The notes: generated by a model from the letters alone, not told the origin. A DNA stretch of 64,000 bases from MVRE01 sp015660965 (GCA_050015095.1 JBEKCC010000002.1:62001-126000); one strand, 5' to 3'. Positions 1 to 8,678 are shown, counted from the first letter of the stretch. Translations and numbers: made by a program.

Positions 1-374
1 CTAATTATCTGGAGACCAGGGAAGTGATAAAGTGCTACGAAAATGCGTTGCTGATCCATTATAAAAAGGGCTTCCAGAGTAAAACTCATCCGACAGAAAT
101 TGCTGTCACACTGGAGAAAGAGCTGTTTTTCGCGGGATATTACAAAGCGTTCGCGCTTGGAGAAGGTCCCTGTTTGCTATGCGAACAATGTGCAAAAGGA
201 CAGTGTGTGTATCCCGGGGATGCACGTCCTTCGATGGAGTCTTGCGGGATAGATGTTTTCACCACCGTAAGGAACAATGGGTTTTCTATCCAGGTATTGA
301 AAAAAGACTATGAAGAGATAATGGCAGAAAAGTCCCCCAAAGTAAACCGGTTTGGTATGGTATTGATCGAATGA
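1..374 (+). CDS. DUF2284-family metal-binding protein, 5' end outside window
   Basis: The reading frame is already open at base 3 (residues NYLETREV precede the first internal GTG at 24), so this is the C-terminal part of a longer gene cut by the window edge. It carries the clustered cysteines CLLCEQCAKGQC followed by YPGDARPSMESCGID, the pattern of DUF2284 predicted metal-binding proteins (cysteine cluster, then a PEEARPSMEAxGID-like segment). Members of this family are small cytosolic proteins common in methanogens and anaerobes, and their biochemical role is not established. The stop codon is TGA at 372-374. Family call good; function unknown. Confidence 0.8.
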   Translation, partial: NYLETREVIKCYENALLIHYKKGFQSKTHPTEIAVTLEKELFFAGYYKAFALGEGPCLLCEQCAKGQCVYPGDARPSMESCGIDVFTTVRNNGFSIQVLKKDYEEIMAEKSPKVNRFGMVLIE

Positions 375-433
375 TCAGTGTAAGGAAAGGTTGCAACGAG
401 TTACCATAGGAACGATACCTATACTGCAGCATT

Positions 434-1201
434 TTACTTCCGGCAGTACGAGATAGCATCGGCAGGACAAACTTCAACGCACCTGCCACAGAGGTAGCAC
501 TCCCCTTTTGCGTCTTCCCGTTTAGCCTCGTTCGTCGGGCATTCAGCCTCGCATTTTTTGCACTCGGTGCACGCCTCGGACCTTTGGAATTTGAAAAGAC
601 TCTTCATTGCTGCAAGTGAATACAGGGCACCGAGGGGGCAGATGATCCGGCAGAACGGGCGGTAGAACGAGAGCGAGACAAAAAGGAGGACCAAGAAAAC
701 CACGAATAAGATTGAGGTTATGTCAAGGTTGAAAAACTGAATAATCCCGAAATAGGAAAGGATCCCCGTTGACAGGAAGAACGCAGCGGCAAAAAATATC
801 AGAAGAACAATTAGCCGTATGACAAAGAGGACGTTCTTCTCCACCGGCATCGCCTTCTTCACCGGAACATGGTAAGCAAGTTCCTGTACCGCCCCGATAG
901 GGCAGAGGTACCCGCAGAAAATGCGTCCTGTGACAAAAACAATGAGAATGAATAGGATCAAGAGACCGATGGCTACCCCGACAGGTGCACCAAGAGCCGC
1001 AGTATCGTTCAGAACAACGGACTGAAGCTGAAACGGAGCCATAGGTGCAAATATCAGAAATCCCAGGACGACCGAGATCAGGGTAAATGCGATACCAATT
1101 TTCTTAAAAAATTTCCCTTTATGCAAAAGGTATGCCACAAGAGGTATACCGACGATCACATAGATGAGCCCGAGTATCGGTGGAATTCCCGCAACTGCCA
1201 A
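434..1201 (-). CDS. NapH/MauN-like membrane polyferredoxin (4Fe-4S)
   Basis: A 255-residue integral membrane iron-sulfur protein with about five hydrophobic segments (roughly residues 7-27, 35-55, 75-95, 125-150, 160-182). It has two membrane-edge CxxxCP motifs (C96/C100 and C184/C188) and two C-terminal ferredoxin clusters (C211, C214, C217, C221 and C235, C238, C241, C245). This is the NapH/YccM/CcoG-like layout used to pass electrons between membrane and cytosolic redox partners; the partner here is unknown. The start is TTG at 1201, placed directly after an in-frame TAG, with GGGGTG just upstream. The DUF2284 gene on the opposite strand converges on it. Confidence 0.87.
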   Translation of the reverse strand: MAVAGIPPILGLIYVIVGIPLVAYLLHKGKFFKKIGIAFTLISVVLGFLIFAPMAPFQLQSVVLNDTAALGAPVGVAIGLLILFILIVFVTGRIFCGYLCPIGAVQELAYHVPVKKAMPVEKNVLFVIRLIVLLIFFAAAFFLSTGILSYFGIIQFFNLDITSILFVVFLVLLFVSLSFYRPFCRIICPLGALYSLAAMKSLFKFQRSEACTECKKCEAECPTNEAKREDAKGECYLCGRCVEVCPADAISYCRK

Positions 1202-1273
1202 CTACGCACCCCGTTTCATCCTTCACTATGTGTATAACTGCACTACGGGAAAATAAATAACCGTGCCGGCAAG

Positions 1274-2098
1274 CTACCGCTCGACCGCTGTAAGCGCTGC
1301 ACTCTCGTCCGCTGAAAAATTCATACCGGCAAACGCCCCGGTGGTCGGGATCTCCATGGTAAAGTCCGGTGTCACGTCATACTGGACGGTGCTTCCCGGA
1401 GGCACGGTCAGATCGAGGATATGCCCGCCCCTCTGGTGGTCATCGGCAAGGAAGTGGAGGTGGTAGCCCACTACATTGAGACCTTTTAAGAATGGCGGCA
1501 TGTAGAATCCTACGACCGTCCCGGTGACGTTTGTATACGTGAAGATTTTCTGGTGCTTTGCCGCATCGGTGAGCGTGGGATACGGCTTTTCCTGCGCCGG
1601 GATCGCCCGTACGGTAACCGACGGGAAAGTATCGTGGATCTTTACCGCGTAGATCATATTCTGCGAGGGAAGTTGTGCCGACATCGCAGTTGTGAACTCT
1701 GAAAAGTTCATGGCATGCTCCGTTGTGATCTGCCGTATATCGCTGTCAAAGTACGTGACCATGGCAAACGGCGTTGTCTGGTTGTCGGCCGCCAAAGAGA
1801 CGGTGCCGTCGGCTTTTGCCTGCCAGACCCGGCCATCCAGCATGATCATCTCACCGTCCAGCCGGTCGAACGTCCCGATCCCGAAATCGCCGTGTTTTTT
1901 GAGGTCCGCGATCATGCCATTCCCGTCATATACACCCTGCATCAGCGCATCGATGGTCGAGATCTGGTAGAGGGTATCGCGATCCGGTGAGGCTGCCGGA
2001 ACATGTTTTACAAAACCGGTATAGACCGCCGCCACGCAGAAAACAATTGCGACTGCAAGAACGATACCGAGGAAAAACCTGAACTTATCAATACGCAT
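1274..2098 (-). CDS. budA: alpha-acetolactate decarboxylase, membrane-anchored or exported
   Basis: Converts 2-acetolactate to acetoin. The zinc ligands of the family are visible as H213-L-H215 and H226 (GYHLHFLADD then GGH). The family arginine is at R164 (VRAIPAQEKPYP) and the glutamate of LDGE at E83. In the Bacillus enzyme the matching residues are His194/196/207, Arg145 and Glu65. Residues 9-30 form one strong hydrophobic segment, so the catalytic domain is predicted to lie outside the membrane, as in exported bacterial ALDCs. At 274 residues it is complete. No acetolactate synthase or acetoin gene lies nearby, so the substrate supply is unexplained in a methanogen-like genome. Confidence 0.88.
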   Translation of the reverse strand: MRIDKFRFFLGIVLAVAIVFCVAAVYTGFVKHVPAASPDRDTLYQISTIDALMQGVYDGNGMIADLKKHGDFGIGTFDRLDGEMIMLDGRVWQAKADGTVSLAADNQTTPFAMVTYFDSDIRQITTEHAMNFSEFTTAMSAQLPSQNMIYAVKIHDTFPSVTVRAIPAQEKPYPTLTDAAKHQKIFTYTNVTGTVVGFYMPPFLKGLNVVGYHLHFLADDHQRGGHILDLTVPPGSTVQYDVTPDFTMEIPTTGAFAGMNFSADESAALTAVER

Positions 2099-2240
2099 GC
2101 ACAGGTATCGGAAACCAAATTAAAAAAATTATTTCCTGCCGGCCACTTTGATGAAATTGAACCCGAAGTGGGTCTTAACCGAGTCGACAACATTTACAGA
2201 AACAAGATAAGTTAAGATAAAAACGAAAAAAGAAATTGTT

Positions 2241-2466
2241 TTAGGCAGCAGGTCCGGCACTGTCGTAGACAAGACAAATATACCGGGCTCCAAAGAGGGC
2301 AAGTGGCGATATTAGACAGAGATAAATGATCCATCCAAGGATTGGAATCAGCATAAAGAGGGACATAATAAAACCAAATATTGCTGCCACAACGAGTAGA
2401 ACAATGAGAGCACCGGTGTTTTCCGGGTGCTTGTGGTCAAGGTCCCAAAACCTACCGAAGAGACAA
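2241..2466 (-). pseudogene. C-terminal remnant of a DUF4013-like membrane protein
   Basis: The minus strand carries an open stretch of about 75 codons ending in TAA at 2241. It encodes two hydrophobic helices with ILGWIIYLCLISPLALFGAR followed by YICLVYDSAGPAA. This resembles the end of the intact DUF4013 protein at 7634-8431 (YIGWILVLIISPVF then ARYFSLIYNQ). The frame is closed by TAG at its upstream end and has no plausible start codon there, so the N-terminal two thirds are missing. It is best read as a decayed paralogue; a short functional peptide from an internal GTG or ATG is possible but unlikely. Confidence 0.5.
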
Positions 2467-2630
2467 AACTGCTATAACTATAAACGGGGCAAGGAGTGCT
2501 GCTATGGAAAATTGAACTTATTGAATTGAATGAGAAGAGGTTTTGACTTGAAAAGATTTAGGCCATGACCGAGATTTCAAACCTCTGCCATTGGGGTATC
2601 GAAATCATCAATGCTTTTTTGAGATCAGTC

Positions 2631-3038
2631 TCATTTTTTATCTAAGCGTTTTTTCGAATACACCCAATATAGGCCAAGAACGAGAACAATTATAGCGATT
2701 AATAGAATGAAAGACACTGGTGGAGGTTGGATCTTTAACTCAATAACCCATGGCCCATATGCCATATATCGTGGACCCGATAATGACGTTTGATTGTGTT
2801 CGAAATGGAAGAGCGTGATAGGTGCTGGTGTTGTCTGAAGGTCGCTTGGAATAGTAAGATTCGTGATCGAGATATTAGAAATACTTACGTTAAGGAGCCG
2901 CACAACCTCGGCATTCTGATTCAATAGAGTATGATCCGTATCTGAAGCATAGACACTTGGAATGACGAACCATACAGCCACTATCGATAAGATAAATATA
3001 ATGACGCTACACTGTGCTGCAAGTCTCTCCCATACCAT
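2631..3038 (-). CDS. small exported protein with N- and C-terminal membrane segments
   Basis: A 135-residue protein I cannot assign to a family. Residues 8-31 are a signal peptide or first transmembrane helix (IIFILSIVAVWFVIPSVYA). Residues about 32-103 are polar and asparagine/threonine rich, fitting an extracellular domain. Residues 104-126 are a second transmembrane helix followed by a basic tail (YSKKRLDKK), so the C-terminus is predicted cytosolic. The ATG at 3036-3038 is the first in frame. It is more AT-rich than the genes to its left. It could be a small cell-surface protein; no function is inferred. Confidence 0.55.
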   Translation of the reverse strand: MVWERLAAQCSVIIFILSIVAVWFVIPSVYASDTDHTLLNQNAEVVRLLNVSISNISITNLTIPSDLQTTPAPITLFHFEHNQTSLSGPRYMAYGPWVIELKIQPPPVSFILLIAIIVLVLGLYWVYSKKRLDKK

Positions 3039-3200
3039 GTTCTCTTAGCTAATTCTAAAATGGGGAGTCAACAGGTTTGTGGTTGAGAGAAACAAGCGGA
3101 ATTTTCAGAAAAGAGCATTAAACTACGAGTGAAAAGGTGCTGCTATGGGGCATTTGGTATTGACATTGAAATCCCCCCTTTTCGTTCCAACCTCTTCTCG

Positions 3201-3538
3201 TTCGTAAATCTCGTTTAGAACCAGATTTCCAAAAGTGTTTTGGCAGTTGTTATGCAAGTCTCATTAGTGATATCATGGCAATTGAACACAGACCTTTGAG
3301 AGATCCCAATTTCCCATTTCCGATGAGTTTCCCGACGAGGATACTCCTCTATATCGCAATAGACCTTACCATTATAAATTTGATAGTGTTTTATTGGCTT
3401 GAAAATTTATCATTAAGTCTTGTTATTCCTGTAATTATCATTGAAATAGTAGTATTAGCAGTGTCCATGGCATTTTGGGTCTCTCCATACAAACTTAAAT
3501 GGTAAATTGGTTTGGCACATTTAAAGAGACGAAATTGG
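3201..3538 (+). repeat. 338-bp duplicated block, copy 1
   Basis: This block matches 52958-53295 over 338 positions without any gap and with few substitutions. It covers the small membrane-protein ORF at 3275-3505 plus about 75 bp upstream and 33 bp downstream. Flanking sequence outside the block is unrelated. The left boundary is the shared ttcgtaaatctcg, the right boundary gacgaaattgg. Confidence 0.9.
3275..3505 (+). CDS. small two-helix membrane protein (copy 1 of a duplicated gene)
   Basis: A 76-residue protein with two hydrophobic segments (about residues 21-43 and 47-68) and a short C-terminal tail ending SPYKLKW. No family is recognised. The same frame stays open upstream of the ATG (…LEPDFQKCFGSCYASLISDI), and that upstream peptide is also kept in the second copy. 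Both copies may therefore be 3' parts of a longer ancestral gene. The in-frame stop upstream is at 3167-3169. In the second copy (52958-53295) this ATG is ACG. Confidence 0.5.
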   Translation: MAIEHRPLRDPNFPFPMSFPTRILLYIAIDLTIINLIVFYWLENLSLSLVIPVIIIEIVVLAVSMAFWVSPYKLKW

Positions 3539-3631
3539 GGGAATATAAGTTTTCTACAGAGCCAAAAGTTCCCCTAGATAGGGAGAGTATCTCCATCATT
3601 CTCGGATCAGGATGGGGTGCTAGGAAGGTCA

Positions 3632-3913
3632 TCATTGAGATACTTTTTTGTGGTATTCAATGAGCAAGGCCGATTTGTACTCTTCGATCTTTTTAGTCGG
3701 AACATAGTTCAGTTTCTGGGTGCGTTTGATCAGCTCTTCACCGATTGCCGTAGTATCAGACAGGTTGAGTTTTTTTACCTCATCGATGATCCAGTCCAGC
3801 TGGTCAATCCCCGTCTCTTTGCCGTCGATGAGGATTCGCCTGGTCGTAATCTTGTCCGGAGGGATACCACCGCAGATTGTGCAGTAGTACCCGTCCTTAT
3901 CATCCCCGCCCAT
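3632..3913 (-). CDS. conserved hypothetical protein with one CxxC motif
   Basis: A 93-residue soluble protein with a single CTICGG motif at residues 11-16 near the N-terminus. A predicted helical body follows (DQLDWIIDEVKKLNLSD; EELIKRTQKLNYV). The single CxxC could bind metal or act in thiol chemistry, but that is not shown. Its ATG lies 3 bp after the stop of the cupin gene (3917-4282), so the two are almost certainly co-transcribed. I do not recognise the family. Confidence 0.65.
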   Translation of the reverse strand: MGGDDKDGYYCTICGGIPPDKITTRRILIDGKETGIDQLDWIIDEVKKLNLSDTTAIGEELIKRTQKLNYVPTKKIEEYKSALLIEYHKKVSQ

Positions 3914-3916
3914 TGG

Positions 3917-4282
3917 TTACTCCCGGATCATGGTCAGCATCATCTTGAATTTCGTGATGGCGCTGAGAGCGTGGGGAGCGTTTGCGGGAAAGATGATGGT
4001 CTGCCCCTCTTTCATTTGGAACGTCTGACCAGCAACCCAGACCTCACATTCACCATCAATGATCGTAACCACCGCGTCATACGGCGACTTGTGCTCGGAG
4101 AGTCCCTCATTCTCGTCAAATGAAAAGACGGTGATACTCCCAGTCTTTTTGTTGACAATCATCCGGCTCGAAACGGTCCCGTCCTGATAGGAAACTACAT
4201 CTTTGAGAGAGAGGACTTTTGCATACAGTTCCTCACGTTTTTTGTCCTGTTTATCCGGATGTTCCGGTTTGAATTCCACCAT
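3917..4282 (-). CDS. cupin-domain protein
   Basis: A 121-residue single-domain cupin. The two conserved cupin stretches are visible as the metal-side motif around SEHKSPYDAVVTIIDGECEV (residues about 60-80) and the second motif EGQTIIFPANAPHALSAI (residues about 93-110). Small cupins of this kind bind a divalent metal or small ligand; no substrate can be assigned. It sits between a SnoaL-like gene (4325-4759) upstream and the CxxC protein downstream, all on the minus strand with short gaps, and probably forms one operon with them. Confidence 0.8.
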   Translation of the reverse strand: MVEFKPEHPDKQDKKREELYAKVLSLKDVVSYQDGTVSSRMIVNKKTGSITVFSFDENEGLSEHKSPYDAVVTIIDGECEVWVAGQTFQMKEGQTIIFPANAPHALSAITKFKMMLTMIRE

Positions 4283-4324
4283 ACTATCTATACTCCTGTA
4301 TTTTTCCTTCTTATTGTAGTCTGG

Positions 4325-4759
4325 TTATGCCGAACCGGGCAAAATGCCCAGCTGCTGCATCAACCCCATCAGATTCGCCTCGCCCCACAGCTCAGCGATC
4401 TTTCCTTCCTGTATGCGGAAAATCTCGATACCCGTCATGGTGATCGGTTTTCCTGTCGGTGGAAGGCCCATAAATTCCCCGTTGTGCACGCCCCGTGCCG
4501 TGAAGCGGGCTGTCACCTTATCCCCATCCGCCATGATGTCGTCAATGGTCACATGCAGGCCGTGAAAGGCAGCCCGGCAGGTTGTGATGACGTTGTTCAT
4601 CGCCTCGATCCCGGGCCCGGGTGTTGGCAAGGGGGTGTGCAGAGAGAATTCGGGGTGGAGAAGGGCGTCGGCAGCTGCTAGGTCGCCTTTCGATGGTCCG
4701 ACCTCGAAAAATTTCCGAACGATAATGATATTCGCTTTGTCTGTTGTTGTCAGTGTCAT
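4325..4759 (-). CDS. SnoaL-like ester cyclase family protein
   Basis: A 144-residue NTF2-fold protein. It has the family outline of an N-terminal helix with FFEVGPSKGDLAAADALLHP, a central GIEAMNNVITTCRAAFHGLH, and C-terminal strands TARGVHNGEFMGLPPTGKPI followed by GIEIFRIQEGKIAELW. Such proteins range from polyketide cyclases to limonene-epoxide-hydrolase-like enzymes and many of unknown activity. It lies 42 bp upstream of the cupin gene on the same strand. A second, distinct SnoaL-like gene is at 15072-15509. Confidence 0.78.
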   Translation of the reverse strand: MTLTTTDKANIIIVRKFFEVGPSKGDLAAADALLHPEFSLHTPLPTPGPGIEAMNNVITTCRAAFHGLHVTIDDIMADGDKVTARFTARGVHNGEFMGLPPTGKPITMTGIEIFRIQEGKIAELWGEANLMGLMQQLGILPGSA

Positions 4760-4954
4760 GTATAATCATTTTGCGTTTATGAGAAAGTTATTACGGTTAA
4801 GGTCACAGTGTCACTTTACACCACACCTAACAGATGGTCCGGAAAAGGAATCCCGGATTTATCTAGTACCGTTATTCAAAAATAACGACATCAAAATCGA
4901 TATTCCGGGGTCGGGCTCGTGAGTTCAAGAACCGCGTTCAAGTTCCATAGACGT

Positions 4955-6190
4955 TCACCATGTTGCCCGCACGAAATCAGCTTCCCTGCCCAAAACCATA
5001 GTCGCATCGATTCCGACCTTGACATTGGTTCCATCCTCAAGCTGGCAAGGGTCTAGCGATGATCCTCGTACACCGCTGATTATCAGGACGTCCCGGTCCC
5101 CGCTTACCCGTGTTGCAATCGCATACTCCACGTCTTCGGGATCCGCTGGATTGATATCGTCATCGACAACGATGACATGTTTGAGTGAGGTATGGGCGGC
5201 AAATGTCGCCATGATCGCGTTCTTTGCATCTCCCTCGGTGCTCTTTTTGATCTGGATGACAGCGTGGAGGTACCCGCAACCGCCCCTAGTCAAGACAACG
5301 TTCCTGACCTGCGTCACACCAGCAACAGCCCTGTAGATCTTGGGCTCATAGGGGACACCCATCAGTAGCTTATGTTCGTTGCCCCCGGGCAGGATGCTAT
5401 GATAGATGAAATCGCGTTTGAGGTGCATGCCAGTGAATTCTATCACTGGTTCGCATCGCACCGGATCATAAAGCCCGGTAATATCGGCAAATGGCCCCTC
5501 GTCTGTTCGTTTGGCACCGATGTATCCTTCGAAGACAATTTCAGCTTCAGGAACGAGCACCCCGTTTGAACACCGTTTAACGGTAATTTCCCCTCCGAGA
5601 AGTTCTGCAGCATAAGAAAGCTCTTTTCCTTCTGGAACTCGTGTGCAACATGCAAATGTAACCGCAGGATGTGTTCCGATTGCAACTGCTATAGGTAGCT
5701 TTTTACCATCCGCAAGTGCTTGACCATGCATCAAGTATGTATGCCTCCCTTCCACAAGGCGTGCGGCAACACGGTGGCTATCCAGTACGAGCATGCGGTG
5801 GATGGAGGCGTTCTCGACACCACCATACTGCGAAAAAACTATACCAGCCGTGATATACTTTCCAGCGTCCTTTGGGAAGTGGTGCATGACCGGAATTTGG
5901 GATAGATTAGGTTTTTTCATGGAAAGGTTCCCGTCTTTGACAACCTTGCCTTGATACGTGGCTTTGACAAGCTTTGGGAGTATTTCGTGTTCACCGATCC
6001 CAAGCGCAAGGGAGAGTGCCTGCCGGGTTGCAGTCACGTTCATCACAGCTCGGGTCTCGTTTACATTGTGAAAGAAGAGCATCTTGTCGGTTGTTGCCGC
6101 CATCTTTGCTGTCTGCATATTGGGGGAGCAGGGCTCATGTACATCGATGAGGAGCCCGTGCTTTCGCATCGTTTCTATGAACTCACGCAT
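4955..6190 (-). CDS. UbiD-family decarboxylase, candidate anhydromevalonate phosphate decarboxylase
   Basis: A 411-residue UbiD-fold decarboxylase that should use prenylated FMN. The catalytic loop reads E231-G-P-F-A-D236 followed by ITGLYDP, with an Asp where many UbiD/Fdc enzymes have the second Glu. ENASIHRM at 127-133 matches the cofactor/metal-binding segment. Archaea use a UbiD homologue of this size as anhydromevalonate phosphate decarboxylase in the archaeal mevalonate pathway, and the GPFxDITG wording fits that group better than aromatic-acid decarboxylases. No UbiX homologue is in the window. I chose ATG at 6190 rather than the ATG 21 codons upstream because GGTGGAG lies just before it. 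Confidence 0.8.
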   Translation of the reverse strand: MREFIETMRKHGLLIDVHEPCSPNMQTAKMAATTDKMLFFHNVNETRAVMNVTATRQALSLALGIGEHEILPKLVKATYQGKVVKDGNLSMKKPNLSQIPVMHHFPKDAGKYITAGIVFSQYGGVENASIHRMLVLDSHRVAARLVEGRHTYLMHGQALADGKKLPIAVAIGTHPAVTFACCTRVPEGKELSYAAELLGGEITVKRCSNGVLVPEAEIVFEGYIGAKRTDEGPFADITGLYDPVRCEPVIEFTGMHLKRDFIYHSILPGGNEHKLLMGVPYEPKIYRAVAGVTQVRNVVLTRGGCGYLHAVIQIKKSTEGDAKNAIMATFAAHTSLKHVIVVDDDINPADPEDVEYAIATRVSGDRDVLIISGVRGSSLDPCQLEDGTNVKVGIDATMVLGREADFVRATW

Positions 6191-6279
6191 CGAGACCACT
6201 CCACCGCTCAATCCGTCTCTGTATTGCCATAGATTTCTGATACTCCTTTTCAAACGTTTACTCTTTTGAATAGTCCCCG

Positions 6280-6672
6280 TTACCCTCTTGGGGTCTTGCG
6301 GTACACCATGCCCTGGAAGATCGCAATCTTCTCTCCATCATCATCTGTTACCGTTACCGTGTAGGTGGCGATCTTCGGGTTGATCGAGAATTCCTCGGCA
6401 TCCGCATACAGGGTTCCACCAGAGGCTGATTTAACGTAGGAGATATGGGCGTTTATGGCGGCTGCCGGGACCCCGTGAGAGTTGAAGGCAAGGGCAAACG
6501 CGGTATCGGCGAGGGTGAAGATCGCACCGCCGTGCACGGTTCCGTGGCTGTTCTTGTGCCGCTCTTCAATCCGCATCCGAACTCTTGCCCTACCGGGCGA
6601 GACATCCAGGTGTTCAATACCTGCATCTTTTGCCCAATTATCCTTTGCAAAGAACGGATCGGTAGTGTTCAT
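6280..6672 (-). CDS. PaaI-like hotdog-fold thioesterase
   Basis: A 130-residue hotdog protein with the PaaI/YbgC-type signature HKNSHGTVHGGAIFTLADTA, including the HGG of the central helix, then FALAFNSHG and AEEFSINPKIATYTVTV. Enzymes of this family hydrolyse acyl- or aryl-CoA thioesters; the substrate is unknown. The ATG at 6672 is preferred. An in-frame TTG at 6696 would add eight residues but has no clear ribosome-binding site. It lies 89 bp upstream of the UbiD-like gene on the same strand and may be co-transcribed with it. Confidence 0.8.
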   Translation of the reverse strand: MNTTDPFFAKDNWAKDAGIEHLDVSPGRARVRMRIEERHKNSHGTVHGGAIFTLADTAFALAFNSHGVPAAAINAHISYVKSASGGTLYADAEEFSINPKIATYTVTVTDDDGEKIAIFQGMVYRKTPRG

Positions 6673-6879
6673 GGCAGTATCACTCGTATTACTCAAGTGT
6701 ACATGGGACGAAAGGGGGAATGAAGGTTGTTATACTGGCGAGAGCGGAAGGTCCTAGACAGGATGACTCCCGCGTTAGTCTATCACAACGAAATCAATTT
6801 CAACAAAGACCAAGAACATATCCAAAGCTAACAAAAACTCTGTCAACAAAACGGACATTAATTGTGGCGCTCGACAGTT

Positions 6880-7482
6880 ATGATATTCACTGAATTGAAC
6901 ATCACCGATGATATCGAGGCTTTCAATCGTCGGTCAAACACTTATGAGGATTCATGGCTGCAACGCCTATATTTCGATCATATCCATAAAGGGGTTCTTG
7001 GTTTAGTCAATGTGGAATCTGCTCCAGTAAGTATATTGGATGTTGGATGCGGAACCGGGAGACTGTTGCGAAAAGCTAGGGAACGTTGGCCTAACGCTCG
7101 GCTGATTGGGGTTGACCCGGCAGAAGGTATGGTGAAAAAAGCCCGACTAATGATGCCGGATTCTACGTTTATGGTTAGTCCTGCAGAATCGATATCTCTC
7201 CCAGATATGTCAGTCGATCTCGTTTTCAGTACTGCTTCTTTTCATCATTGGTCAGACCAATTACAGGGTATGGATGAGATCAGTCGTGTCTTACGTCCTG
7301 GTGGTCAATTCCTCCTCGCTGACATCGTATTCCCACCATTCTTATTGAGATTTATTCATCATCGCAAATTTCGTAATCACTCGGAAGTACGAGAAATGTT
7401 TGAACAGGCAGGTTTGGAAGTCCATCTGCAACGACGGTTGTTGTTGGGGCATTTCCTAGTAACCGTCGGGATTCGACATTAG
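6880..7482 (+). CDS. class I SAM-dependent methyltransferase
   Basis: A 200-residue methyltransferase. Motif I is ILDVGCGTGRLL (near residue 52). The acidic residue that binds the ribose is in LIGVDPAEGMV, and the post-I/IV region reads VDLVFSTASFHHWSDQ, then ISRVLRPGGQFLLADI. This is the UbiE/COQ5-like small-molecule type; the acceptor is unknown. The ATG at 6880 is chosen over the upstream in-frame TTG at 6862. Genes on both sides run on the opposite strand, so it is probably transcribed alone. Confidence 0.85.
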   Translation: MIFTELNITDDIEAFNRRSNTYEDSWLQRLYFDHIHKGVLGLVNVESAPVSILDVGCGTGRLLRKARERWPNARLIGVDPAEGMVKKARLMMPDSTFMVSPAESISLPDMSVDLVFSTASFHHWSDQLQGMDEISRVLRPGGQFLLADIVFPPFLLRFIHHRKFRNHSEVREMFEQAGLEVHLQRRLLLGHFLVTVGIRH

Positions 7483-7633
7483 CGGCCAAACGGTTTTTCG
7501 ATAAAAATTTTCTAGGTTCTGATGTGTTGGTGGGTGACGAGAGAGTTTTACCGAAGTAAAAGAATCGATTACCAAACTCAAATACCCGCAGAAACGCAGA
7601 GCGGGACACGGAATAGTAAAAAAGAGGTGATTA

Positions 7634-8431
7634 TCATACGGGTGCTGGGGAGATCTCGTGCGGTTCACCCTGATTGTAAATAAGCGAGAAGTACCGGGCG
7701 GTAAAGATCATGAAGACCGGGCTTATGATGAGGACGAGAATCCAGCCAATGTACGGGATAAAAGAGAGGATAGCAGTTATAACAACATAGATGACCGTGG
7801 TAACAATGAAAATAATGAGGGAAAGGATATACGACAACCATCCCATGGTCCGGATGGTTGTGAGGATGTGCGAAAACCGGATCCCTTCACGGATACTTCT
7901 CGTCCGGGCAAACCGGATTGCACCGAGGGTTCCAAAAAGGATGACGATGACAAAGAGGACGAACTCCACGAGAAGGAAGAGAAGCAAAAAGAGTAGAAGA
8001 GCGATATTCGAAGCCGCTGCCCTGGCGGAAAGGTGGCTAACGAGCGCGATGGCTACTCCTGCTACCAGCACGATGATAAGAGGAAGGAGCCAGAGGAGCC
8101 ATACGATAGCAAGCTTGATGCCATCGATAAAAAGGTCTGCCCACCCGGTGAAGTCGGGAGCTGGTTTTGTTCCCCGGTATATTCGGACAACATAGCCCGA
8201 GATGAAGAAAGAGAGGAGGATACCGAGGCCGGCAAGAACCGCGATCTGGCCCCACGGTATTGCATTCCAGTTCATGCTAGTACCCTTCGTGATTGTCTTT
8301 GGATCGAAGACAAACCGTACGAGCGAGAACGGGAGCGCTAAGATGATGAAGATTGCCCACCTAGTCCATTTTCCAACGAGCGCTTCCTGTGAATATGTTA
8401 ACGAGTCCGAAACTAGTGCCCCGATATCCAT
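7634..8431 (-). CDS. DUF4013-family multi-spanning membrane protein
   Basis: A 265-residue protein with about five to six hydrophobic helices (around residues 25-45, 55-75, 105-130, 140-170, 190-215, 220-245). It ends in the family-like PYIGWILVLIISPVFMIFTA and ARYFSLIYNQ. DUF4013 proteins are common in methanogens and their role is unknown. A perfect 14-bp palindrome at 8461-8474 lies 29 bp upstream of the start and may be its promoter/operator. A decayed C-terminal paralogue is at 2241-2466. Confidence 0.8.
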   Translation of the reverse strand: MDIGALVSDSLTYSQEALVGKWTRWAIFIILALPFSLVRFVFDPKTITKGTSMNWNAIPWGQIAVLAGLGILLSFFISGYVVRIYRGTKPAPDFTGWADLFIDGIKLAIVWLLWLLPLIIVLVAGVAIALVSHLSARAAASNIALLLFLLLFLLVEFVLFVIVILFGTLGAIRFARTRSIREGIRFSHILTTIRTMGWLSYILSLIIFIVTTVIYVVITAILSFIPYIGWILVLIISPVFMIFTARYFSLIYNQGEPHEISPAPV

Positions 8432-8460
8432 AAAATAACCATGTGAGATTATGTTAAAAC

Positions 8461-8474
8461 GGTAATATATTACC
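8461..8474. promoter_or_regulatory. perfect 14-bp palindrome upstream of the DUF4013 gene
   Basis: GGTAATATATTACC is exactly self-complementary. It lies 29 bp upstream of the ATG of the gene at 7634-8431, and its AT core could be the TATA element. A palindrome overlapping a TATA box is the usual arrangement for an archaeal repressor site. No matching second site was noticed in the window. Confidence 0.45.
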
Positions 8475-8678
8475 TATTACAATTTGGGGATTTTTAAATC
8501 GGCGAGGAATCCCGCGTTTCAAATGATTTTATGTAATATATTTTTTATCATGATACTATGGAATATAGTAAAATAACTGGGCTGGAAAAAGATCTTAAGT
8601 ACACCTTCACGAGTAAGGAGTATCAGAATCTTGCAATAATTGCCAACTGTCAATATATCTGACGTAGCGTGGACTCTT

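Noticed and set aside
7658..8341. Plus-strand ORFs rich in Asp, Lys and Glu
   Set aside because: They are shadows of the DUF4013 membrane gene on the other strand; low-complexity charged translation is expected opposite hydrophobic codons.
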